Assembly (NCBI GenBank): GCA_046760445.1
Contig: JBHIEE010000156.1
Coordinates: 1 to 5,529, forward strand
DNA from: JBHIEE01 sp046760445
GTDB taxonomy: Bacteria > Acidobacteriota > Aminicenantia > JdFR-78
Reading direction: 5' to 3'
DNA: 5,529 nucleotides
The notes under the pieces were generated by a model, which saw only the letters and a program-made list of their open reading frames with translations, had not been told where the DNA came from and made no database searches. Below, in pieces: positions 1 through 5,529 of this stretch (positions are counted from its first letter, which is position 1; the number at the start of each line of letters is the position of its first letter). A program made the position numbers and the translations under genes.

Positions 1-184
1 GTGAGCCAGCGGAGGAAATCGTTTCTATACGCGATTGTCTGGATTTCCTCGAGGCGAGGAAACAGTGCTCGTAGTTGAAATTGTACTCCTTCTAAGTTAA
101 ATTTCGGAATTTTGGATAATCCCTGATTTTAGACTCTAAAAAATCCACATATCTTATGATTCTATGCTTCTCTTTTGAGCTCAT
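1..184 (-). pseudogene. Possible remnant of a HepT-like (DUF86/HEPN) toxin gene, partial at window edge
   Basis: On the minus strand an ATG at 184 opens a 30-residue frame starting MSSKEKHRIIRYVDFLESK and continuing IRDYPKFRNLT to a TAG at 92-94. The pattern of a basic start, [IL]xxY[VL][DE]FLE, then DYxKFxxLT, resembles the N-terminus of HepT-like HEPN toxins as I remember them. Those often continue LT-Trp-x-EY, and here the codon after LT is TAG, followed by KEY in the same frame. That fits a single TGG-to-TAG change. The same frame stays open from 91 to the window edge, but the residues after KEY fit the family poorly. Another minus frame gives LEEIQTIAYRNDFLRWL (53-3), so a frameshift is also possible. 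It lies just after the M14 gene. Low confidence: it could be chance, and the rest of the gene is outside the window. Confidence 0.3.
12..62. repeat. Competing short inverted repeats
   Basis: TTTCCTCG (44-51) and CGAGGAAA (55-62) form a perfect 8-bp stem with a 3-base loop. The same TTTCCTC arm is also complementary to GAGGAAATC (12-20) through GATTTCCTC (42-50), a 9-bp match, so two hairpins exclude each other. Neither is followed by a T-run on either strand, so this is not an obvious terminator. The function is unknown. Confidence 0.4.
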
Positions 185-308
185 CTCTTAACTTCCGTTT
201 TAGCCTCCAGTAATCTTCAGCAAAATTTCTGAAGTCCTCCGCCTCATTTAACATTCTTTTTAATTTTTCCTGGTCGAGCACGGATAAATTTAATCTGAAT
301 TCTATCAT
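162..308 (-). CDS. Short overlapping reading frame of unknown status (48 residues)
   Basis: An ATG at 308 on the minus strand, inside the last codons of the M14 gene and in another frame, opens 48 codons ending in TAG at 162-164. A second ATG at 254 would give 30 residues. The product beyond the M14 stop is hydrophilic and helix-like, including DFRNFAEDYWRLKRKLRDEL and ending KREA. It overlaps the start of the HepT-like frame at 184 by 23 bases, an arrangement often seen between an antitoxin and its toxin gene. It may be the surviving tail of a MntA-type nucleotidyltransferase antitoxin, but no nucleotidyltransferase motif is present. The ribosome site is weak (GGAAG about 11 bases upstream). 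I do not recognise it with any confidence. Confidence 0.25.
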   Translation of the reverse strand: MIEFRLNLSVLDQEKLKRMLNEAEDFRNFAEDYWRLKRKLRDELKREA

Positions 309-3300
309 CGTATTCTTCTTCCAATCTGATAATTTTATATTCTACTTGGGCTAAATAATTGAGGTGGGTTCTGAGGTAGGTGAGACCTTGCTGGCAGATG
401 AATTCAAGCCAGTCCTTTTGAGCTGTTTCATCCATTACTTCCGACACTTCTTCCACAAAGCTGATTTTCCTTCTAGGAGTTAATTTGTTTTCTACTGAAG
501 ATCTCCTTTCAGCATAGAGATTTAAATCGCGATCTATTTCGAGATAATCTAGGTGAGGCTGCCACCTAACTGCCCAGCGGTAATATCGCTGATAAAGTTT
601 CTTGTTGAATTTTTTTATTTTTTCATCCTGATTCATTCCTTGGATAATATAATTTTTCAAATCCTCTCCTGCTTTTTCCCATTGCTCATAAATAGGGAGT
701 CTTAAATATTTATAATAGGCAAACCAGCCTCGGGGAATCCAATAATCACGAAATAGATAAGGAGAGTAATTGGAAAATTGCTGAACCCACTCATGAGAAG
801 GGTAACCATGAAGATTTAAATAAATATCAGGCAGCCATTTCTGGTAGAGACTTTTTCTCACTTTTGCTTCAGGTAAAATAGGATTTTTGACATTCACCTG
901 ATAGCCGATATCAATACCCAGAGCACTATATCTTCCGGCATGCAAACTGTGAAAAGGAGTGATTTTTTGAAGTTCATAGGCAAGTTGAGCACCGTCCGGA
1001 TTTTCCATTGGATGCAAAACAAAATTCATTTTCTTCAGATATTTTTTATAATTTTCATCTGTAACTAAAAGTTCAGCTAATTTTAAGATATAGTTGGTTG
1101 AAGAAACTTCATTGGCATGTTGTCTTCCAGATAAATAAAGAGTCGGTTTAAAAGTAATTAATTTCGGATAAGAAACATACTTTTCACTTGGAAGATAAAT
1201 CTCAAATACAGGAATTTTTCTTTTTTGATAGGAAAGACCAGCTTGATAAAAATTAATTCCCGAAAGAGTGCCCAATTGTTGGCTGATAGTCCAGCATTCA
1301 TCAGGAGAAATAATTTTATTTAAAGGAACAATTGGCTGTGTAATTTCTTTTTTAGGAATGATTTTTTCTTCTTTTTTTCTTTCCACTAATTCCAGAAGTT
1401 CCTCTTTCTCCAATTTTTCACTCAGCAGCAGGAAAGTTAAGGCTTCGAGGTTAGGATAGCTGAAATAATCCTGATAAAGACCTTTCTCAAGGAGCTCCTT
1501 AAAAGACCTGACCATATCAATTGTTCTAAGATAATCTTTTTCCTCTTTAAATTTTATTTTTAGGAGCAGATTTCTGATTTTATTTTCCGGTCCATTATAG
1601 ATTAATCGAGGGATGGAAATTGATTCCCATTTAAGAGGAGCAAAATTTATTTTTTTGATTCTTTCCTCTTTATTTTTTTCTTTCCATTTAAAAATGGCAC
1701 AAAGTGTATCTGCTTTTTTATCTTCAAAGCTTATTCTTACCCGTCCTTTCTTTCCCTCAGTTGAGGAATGGATAAGAGGCAGAATATTTCCTGGGGCAGA
1801 ATAGCGGGAGGTATCTTCTGGTAGTTCTTCTTCATCCTCTATTTTGGTTATTCCACGCAAAAAATCTAAGGTGTCAAAATAAATTTCATCGTGAATTCCC
1901 TCCAGGCTGCTCACTATTTCTTCATCTAAACCAAGTCTGAAGTCAGGTTCGCTCATCCAGAGTTCAACAAGCAGTCTTTTAAAATAAGGTTGTTTTTTAA
2001 AGGTCGGTTCCTGGTTGGTTTTCTTCATAATGTAATGGTAAACTTCAGGCAGTATTTCTTCCTGATAAAAATTCCAGAATTTCTCTAAATCTGTTTCGAG
2101 CAGGGCATTTAGAATTGTTTGTCCTTCATTTTTAATTTCCAGCCAGCCGGAATTGATTTTTGCTTTTCCCCACTCAGGGAGAATATCTAAATAGACTCTT
2201 TCTTTTATCCTCGGAAAAAATTCATCGGAAAAAATTAACTCTTTTTGAGAATTGAAAACCTCAACTTTATAAGCCGGTCTTTCCCTCTCCATCCTCTCAA
2301 AATTGATTTTTTCCAAAGGAATAGCCAGCTCATTTGAAATTATTTCATCTATGGGATAAAGTTCCTGAAGCCATCTGATTGGCTCTGAATAAAACCTTTT
2401 TTTGAGATTTAAATTAGGTGTTTCTTCTGAAAATTTAATCACTATCTCTGAAATTTCTTTTCCTTTTATTTCAGGTAGAACCTTTTCCCAGAGCCAGAAA
2501 AATCCTTGTTTATAGGCAGAAAAGACATCTATTTTAAAATTAGAAATTCCTTTTTCCTGAAGAAGAGATTCTATCTTGTCTTTGGTTTCCTGTCTGATCG
2601 AGGGAGATTCACTTATTCCAAGATTGATTTCCAGAGGAAGTTGAGGATTTATTTTTTGGTTTATTTTTTCTTCTATTAATTTCAATCCTTTTTCTACTTC
2701 CCAGGTGAATTCTTTTTCTTTTTCAAAAATTTTCTTTTCTTCTTCAGCATTTATTGACTTTATCTCAATTCTCTCTGCCTGAAGATTATTTTTCAGATAA
2801 TCAGACAGAAACTTATTAAGTTCTTTATTTTCCTGGGGAAGATATAGTTCTCCAGAAAAATACTCCAGTTCTTTGTTTTTCAGTTTCTCAACTAAATTTT
2901 TCAGTTGAAGATAGAAATAAGAAGCTGCACTTCCTCCTTTTCCTTTAAGGAACTCTTCGATAGCCTGTTTGAGATCCACTATTTGCGGTTCACCTGCTTT
3001 TAACGAAGTAAGATAAGGATAAATTTTAGCCAGATAGGAAAGAGTCTTTTCCATTCCTAATTTACTTTCTGCCTGAATGATTAAGGCATTTGATTTGTTG
3101 AAAGCTTGAGGTATGATTTGAATTAATCCTTCATCTTTTTTCAGGGGATATTTTTTAAATTTTCCTATCTTCTCCAAATGCTTGACCAGAGCATTTTTCT
3201 CGCCAATTAATATTGGAGAAATTAATTTTTTATAATTATCTATTTCCTTATCCAGCTTGATTATTGGAAAAGATGCTCCAGCTACCTCGATAACCAATCG

Positions 3301-4380
3301 GCTGCATAGCTCAGCTATTGAGTGGTATTTTTCTTCAGGAGAGATTATTAGGTAACTATCCAGAGTATCTGGAATTTGGTCTTTATTGCTGTCTGAAAAA
3401 ATACCTTTTTCGGAGAAGAGATTGGTTAAATCAAAATTCCTTTCAGGCACTTTTATTTTTGGAACAGGTTTATAAGCTGGAGTGAGCATTCTTTTTGGAT
3501 AGCCCATCCGCTCTATTTTTATTTGAGATATTTTATTTTTACTTTTTAAATGAAGAGTTAACTGGGCACAGCCTGGATAATTAAGTCGATTAGTTTTTTC
3601 CCCGCGGTGATGGTTTTCGATCAAGGAATAAAATTCTTTTTCTGCTTTAAACTTCTGGGCTTCTTCTAGAAAGGTAATTTTTATTATTAAATTTTTAATT
3701 TCTCCGCGATCGAATCGGAACTGGTTGACTGCTTCCTTTTCCCCTTTTTGTTCTTCATACTGATAAATGGCTGAGACAATGTTTATTCCCTGATAGTCAA
3801 TCTTTTTTTCTTTGAGAAATTCTTTCAGCTCTTTTTCTACCTTGGAATAGGTTGCACCCTGCTTTCTTCCCCAGATTTCCCACAAGTAAGGCCACCTAAG
3901 GAAAAATGCCCGTCCAGCAAAAAGAAGAGATTGAGGAGATGTACCTAAAATTACTATGCCTTTCAGGCCTTTATCAGAAAAAAGAGAAATCACAGCTTGA
4001 TTCTTTTTCAAGGAGGAAACATCAATTAACTTTTTTTTGATTAATTTTTTAACTAAATTTATCTCTTTTCCAATAAAAATTGGGTTTTTCAAATCAGAAA
4101 AATCTTTTATTTGAGATTCTCTCTTTACCAGAGCAAAATTGCCAGCCAGGCTTTCCAAATTCATTCGGGCAGCAATTTCAGAAGCCAAAATCAATTCCTC
4201 AAGGCTTGGATTATTCCTGAGAATTATTTGAGTCTCGATGGAATCAATCTGATTATCGCCATCTTTATCCTTTAAAATCTTGCCCGGCAAAAAGAGTTCG
4301 CTCAGGCTGTTAATTTCTGCCCTGACTGTTAGGATGAAAAAAGACAGAATAAAGACTCCCAGAAATATTTTCTTTATCAT
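244..4380 (-). CDS. Large secreted M14-family zinc carboxypeptidase-like protein with duplicated N-terminal domain
   Basis: This 1378-residue exported protein has a zinc-peptidase domain of family M14 (carboxypeptidase A-like) at about residues 1023-1345. Residues 1-21 form a signal peptide (Lys-rich start, hydrophobic core, V-R-A before the likely cut). Residues 26-190 and 318-479 are two copies of one domain. Residues 500-1015 are unassigned and end in a Lys/Glu-rich linker. In the M14 domain the zinc ligands are visible: H1088 and E1091 in a HANE motif, and H1191 in LNLHGYPSHEW. An NPDG motif lies at 1127-1130. The catalytic glutamate is probably one of the acidic residues in SFVEEVSEVMDE (1307-1318), but I cannot fix which. 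The usual Asn-Arg substrate-binding pair is not evident: GIDIGYQVN occupies that place. The ATG at 4380 is supported by AAAGGAGG six bases upstream. Family M14 is secure; carboxypeptidase activity and substrate are inferred. It is far longer than a typical M14 enzyme of 300-450 residues. Confidence 0.9.
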   Translation of the reverse strand: MIKKIFLGVFILSFFILTVRAEINSLSELFLPGKILKDKDGDNQIDSIETQIILRNNPSLEELILASEIAARMNLESLAGNFALVKRESQIKDFSDLKNPIFIGKEINLVKKLIKKKLIDVSSLKKNQAVISLFSDKGLKGIVILGTSPQSLLFAGRAFFLRWPYLWEIWGRKQGATYSKVEKELKEFLKEKKIDYQGINIVSAIYQYEEQKGEKEAVNQFRFDRGEIKNLIIKITFLEEAQKFKAEKEFYSLIENHHRGEKTNRLNYPGCAQLTLHLKSKNKISQIKIERMGYPKRMLTPAYKPVPKIKVPERNFDLTNLFSEKGIFSDSNKDQIPDTLDSYLIISPEEKYHSIAELCSRLVIEVAGASFPIIKLDKEIDNYKKLISPILIGEKNALVKHLEKIGKFKKYPLKKDEGLIQIIPQAFNKSNALIIQAESKLGMEKTLSYLAKIYPYLTSLKAGEPQIVDLKQAIEEFLKGKGGSAASYFYLQLKNLVEKLKNKELEYFSGELYLPQENKELNKFLSDYLKNNLQAERIEIKSINAEEEKKIFEKEKEFTWEVEKGLKLIEEKINQKINPQLPLEINLGISESPSIRQETKDKIESLLQEKGISNFKIDVFSAYKQGFFWLWEKVLPEIKGKEISEIVIKFSEETPNLNLKKRFYSEPIRWLQELYPIDEIISNELAIPLEKINFERMERERPAYKVEVFNSQKELIFSDEFFPRIKERVYLDILPEWGKAKINSGWLEIKNEGQTILNALLETDLEKFWNFYQEEILPEVYHYIMKKTNQEPTFKKQPYFKRLLVELWMSEPDFRLGLDEEIVSSLEGIHDEIYFDTLDFLRGITKIEDEEELPEDTSRYSAPGNILPLIHSSTEGKKGRVRISFEDKKADTLCAIFKWKEKNKEERIKKINFAPLKWESISIPRLIYNGPENKIRNLLLKIKFKEEKDYLRTIDMVRSFKELLEKGLYQDYFSYPNLEALTFLLLSEKLEKEELLELVERKKEEKIIPKKEITQPIVPLNKIISPDECWTISQQLGTLSGINFYQAGLSYQKRKIPVFEIYLPSEKYVSYPKLITFKPTLYLSGRQHANEVSSTNYILKLAELLVTDENYKKYLKKMNFVLHPMENPDGAQLAYELQKITPFHSLHAGRYSALGIDIGYQVNVKNPILPEAKVRKSLYQKWLPDIYLNLHGYPSHEWVQQFSNYSPYLFRDYWIPRGWFAYYKYLRLPIYEQWEKAGEDLKNYIIQGMNQDEKIKKFNKKLYQRYYRWAVRWQPHLDYLEIDRDLNLYAERRSSVENKLTPRRKISFVEEVSEVMDETAQKDWLEFICQQGLTYLRTHLNYLAQVEYKIIRLEEEYDDRIQIKFIRARPGKIKKNVK
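2944..4305 (-). repeat. Tandem domain duplication inside the M14 protein (copy 1 residues 26-190, copy 2 residues 318-479)
   Basis: Two divergent copies of one domain of about 160 residues, seen only at protein level. Copy 1 is encoded at 3811-4305 and copy 2 at 2944-3429, with about 130 residues between them. Matching landmarks occur in the same order: LSELF (26-30) with LTNLF (318-322); the Asp-rich loop DKDGDNQID (38-46) with DSNKDQIPD (330-338); NPIFIG then NLVKKL (99-113) with SPILIG then ALVKHL (388-402); a hydrophobic strand GIVILG (141-146) with NALIIQ (431-436); PYL (164-166) with PYL (455-457); and a closing helix EFLK (187-190) with EFLKG (476-480). The loops look like the calcium-binding Asp repeats of thrombospondin type 3 or dockerin segments. 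An alpha/beta accessory fold for binding carbohydrate or cell wall is possible but is inference only. Confidence 0.75.
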
Positions 4381-4386
4381 TCCTTT

Positions 4387-4394
4387 CCTCCTTT
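4387..4394 (-). promoter_or_regulatory. Ribosome-binding site of the M14 gene
   Basis: On the minus strand AAAGGAGG lies six bases before the ATG at 4380, an ideal Shine-Dalgarno match and spacing. It confirms that start, which also gives a complete signal peptide. Confidence 0.85.
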
Positions 4395-4401
4395 GCTTTT
4401 A

Positions 4402-4429
4402 ATATTAACCTTCCATATTTCGGTGTCAA
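4402..4429 (-). promoter_or_regulatory. Predicted sigma-70-type promoter of the M14 gene
   Basis: Reading the minus strand, a perfect -35 box TTGACA (4424-4429) is followed after 16 bases by TAATAT (4402-4407), which matches four of six positions of the -10 consensus. The -10 box sits in the palindrome TTAATATTAA (4399-4408). The transcript would start near 4395, leaving a leader of only about 15 bases that is almost entirely the ribosome-binding site. The -35 match is strong; the exact -10 is less certain. Confidence 0.55.
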
Positions 4430-4502
4430 GATATTTTAATATTTTCCTTGGAGGCTAAGTTTATCTTTATTGGGGTTTAATCCATTCCTTTTCCAAAGAA
4501 GA

Positions 4503-4531
4503 TTGATTTTATGGTGTGGATGAGGAATAAT
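4503..4531 (+). promoter_or_regulatory. Predicted sigma-70-type promoter of the M55 gene
   Basis: TTGATT (4503-4508, four of six -35 positions) is followed after 17 bases by AATAAT (4526-4531, five of six -10 positions). Transcription would start near 4538 and give a leader of about 16 bases, similar to that predicted for the opposing gene. An overlapping TAATAT at 4528-4533 is an alternative -10 with a less favourable spacer. The region is AT-rich, so chance matches are possible. Confidence 0.45.
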
Positions 4532-4543
4532 ATTGACCGAAAG

Positions 4544-4550
4544 AGGAGGT
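4544..4550 (+). promoter_or_regulatory. Ribosome-binding site of the M55 gene
   Basis: AGGAGGT is a near-perfect Shine-Dalgarno sequence ending three bases before the ATG at 4554. The spacing is a little short but it decides the start: the upstream in-frame TTG at 4533 has no comparable site and would add seven polar residues ahead of the lysines of the signal peptide. Confidence 0.85.
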
Positions 4551-4553
4551 AAC

Positions 4554-5459
4554 ATGAAAAAGAAGTTATTTCTCCAAAGCATTGTTTTCTTCTCCATTTT
4601 TTTGTTCTTCATACTTTTTATCCAGGCTGAATCTCCTAAAAAATCAAAAATTTACATTTCAGTTGATATGGAAGGTATTGGTGGTGTCGTTACTCAAGCT
4701 CAGACCAGCTCTGGTCAATTTGAATATGAAAAGGGACGAAAACTTATGACCGCTGAAGTAAACGCTGCTATTGAGGGCTGTCTGGAGGCAGGAGCCGGAG
4801 AGATTGTGGTCGCTGACTCTCACGGAAATGCTCAGAGTATCATCATTGATGAGTTAAATGAAGCAGCCGAGCTAATCCGGGCTTTTCCCAGACCACTTAT
4901 GCAAATGGAAGGAATAAACAGTGAATTTGACGGCGTGATATTTATTGGCTATCACGCTAAAGAAGGAACACCTCAGTCGGATCTTTCACACACCTTTTGG
5001 GGTTCAAAAATATTCGAGCTAAAATTAAATGGGATTTCTGTCTCTGAGGCAATATTTAATGCTGCCATTGCAGGAGAATATGGTGTTCCAGTTATCTTTA
5101 TTGCTGGGGATCAAAATGTGGTTAACCACACCAAAAGCTATTTAGGAAAGATTGAAAGTGTTATTACCAAACAATCTATTGGCTGGCTGACTGCTAAATC
5201 GAAACATCCCAGCCTGATTTGTAAAGAAATAAAAGAAAAATGTGTCGAAGCAGTTAAAAGAATCAAGGAATTCAAAGCTTATAAACTGAATCATCCAATA
5301 AAAATGGAATTGACTTTCAAGCATACTTATGATGCTGAAGCATTTTCCTATCTTCCAATGGTCACTCGGGTGGATGGACATACTATTCAGTTCACTGGAA
5401 AAGATATGATCGAAGTTGGTCGCTTTATTGCTGCCTTGTTTGCTATTAATACAAGATAG
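4554..5459 (+). CDS. Exported D-aminopeptidase, DppA-like, peptidase family M55
   Basis: The product belongs to the binuclear-zinc D-aminopeptidases typified by Bacillus subtilis DppA, which releases N-terminal D-amino acids from peptides and assembles as a decameric, self-compartmentalised ring. The family signature SxDxEG is present as SVDMEG (36-41). The other expected ligands are visible: D38 and E40, H90 in ADSH, H134 in GYHA and E165 in VSEAIFNA. H146 in LSHTF fits the additional conserved active-site histidine. Spacings between these residues nearly match DppA. Unlike cytoplasmic DppA, it starts with KKK and a long hydrophobic stretch to about residue 23, then I-Q-A before ES, which reads as a signal peptide cut near residue 25. 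The start is the ATG at 4554, because AGGAGGT lies just before it. A TTG seven codons upstream would place the ribosome site inside the gene. It is divergent from the M14 peptidase gene. Family assignment is very secure; substrate is not known. Confidence 0.95.
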   Translation: MKKKLFLQSIVFFSIFLFFILFIQAESPKKSKIYISVDMEGIGGVVTQAQTSSGQFEYEKGRKLMTAEVNAAIEGCLEAGAGEIVVADSHGNAQSIIIDELNEAAELIRAFPRPLMQMEGINSEFDGVIFIGYHAKEGTPQSDLSHTFWGSKIFELKLNGISVSEAIFNAAIAGEYGVPVIFIAGDQNVVNHTKSYLGKIESVITKQSIGWLTAKSKHPSLICKEIKEKCVEAVKRIKEFKAYKLNHPIKMELTFKHTYDAEAFSYLPMVTRVDGHTIQFTGKDMIEVGRFIAALFAINTR

Positions 5460-5490
5460 TCAGGGGTTTACCCCTGACTATCTTGTTTTT
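5451..5490 (+). terminator. Intrinsic terminator of the M55 gene, overlapping its stop codon
   Basis: A perfect 16-bp stem, ACAAGATAGTCAGGGG (5451-5466) pairing with CCCCTGACTATCTTGT (5471-5486), closes a TTTA loop and runs into TTTT (5487-5490). The upstream arm contains the last two sense codons and the TAG stop (5457-5459). On the minus strand the stem is not followed by a T-run, so it should act on plus-strand transcripts only. Confidence 0.9.
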
Positions 5491-5529
5491 AAAATGAAAT
5501 TTTACATTTTTTACCAAGTATCGGAATTT

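Noticed and set aside
1..78. Plus-strand open frame starting GTG at position 1 (25 codons)
   Set aside because: It is short, at the edge, has no visible ribosome site, and is opposite the more protein-like minus-strand frames.
104..112. TCGGAATTT here and at 5521-5529 as a direct repeat flanking the window
   Set aside because: Nine bases of AT-rich sequence is within chance expectation, and no mobile-element features lie between the copies.
215..234. Hairpin CTTCAG/CTGAAG as a terminator for the M14 gene
   Set aside because: The stem is only 6 bp and AT-rich, has no adjoining T-run on the minus strand, and lies within the small reading frame. No convincing M14 terminator is visible in 1-243.
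1268..1459. 63-residue plus-strand open frame opposite the M14 gene
   Set aside because: It lies wholly antisense to a well-supported gene, and its Ser/Phe-rich composition is the complement of the Lys/Glu-rich coding strand. It has no ribosome site or family resemblance.
1613..1804. 63-residue plus-strand open frame opposite the M14 gene
   Set aside because: It is an antisense shadow of the M14 gene, with low-complexity Phe/Ser/Leu content and no supporting signals.
4533..4553. TTG at 4533 as the start of the M55 gene
   Set aside because: The strong AGGAGGT site would be inside the gene, and the ATG at 4554 directly after it gives a standard signal peptide.
5142..5381. 79-residue minus-strand open frame opposite the M55 gene
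   Set aside because: It lies antisense to the conserved M55 gene, is Phe-rich, and shows no independent coding evidence.
5494..5529. Possible start of another plus-strand gene (ATG at 5494, open to the edge)
   Set aside because: It spans only 12 codons, has no Shine-Dalgarno sequence before it, and lies immediately after a strong terminator.

Overview
The window is AT-rich bacterial DNA with two complete, divergently transcribed genes for exported metallopeptidases. They are separated by a 173-bp region that holds both sets of promoter and ribosome-binding signals. The minus-strand gene (244-4380) encodes a 1378-residue secreted protein with a zinc-carboxypeptidase (peptidase family M14) domain near its C-terminus. 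In front of it lies about 1000 residues of non-peptidase sequence, including a duplicated domain in which each copy opens with an Asp-rich, calcium-loop-like segment. The plus-strand gene (4554-5459) encodes a 301-residue D-aminopeptidase of the DppA type (peptidase family M55) with all the expected metal ligands and, unusually, an N-terminal signal peptide. It ends in a strong intrinsic terminator whose stem includes its own stop codon.

Layout: 1-243 is the 3' flank of the M14 gene. It holds no intact gene that I am sure of. On the minus strand it carries two short overlapping reading frames. The second resembles the N-terminus of a HepT-like (DUF86/HEPN) toxin interrupted by a TAG, so a decayed toxin-antitoxin remnant is possible. 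244-4380 is the M14 gene. 4381-4553 is the divergent regulatory region. 4554-5459 is the M55 gene. 5451-5490 is its terminator. 5491-5529 holds nothing I can support.

The M14 protein's architecture and its middle motifs (a PEWG...GWL segment and a SEPD...DEIYFDTLDF segment) remind me of large secreted M14 proteins from candidate phyla such as Aminicenantes, which ferment proteins and peptides. This assignment is from memory of family patterns and is tentative. The two enzymes are probably coordinately expressed outside the cytoplasmic membrane. A reasonable inference is that they digest proteins and D-amino-acid-containing peptides, for example peptidoglycan stem peptides from dead cells, for amino-acid uptake. 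No transporter is visible in the window to confirm this.
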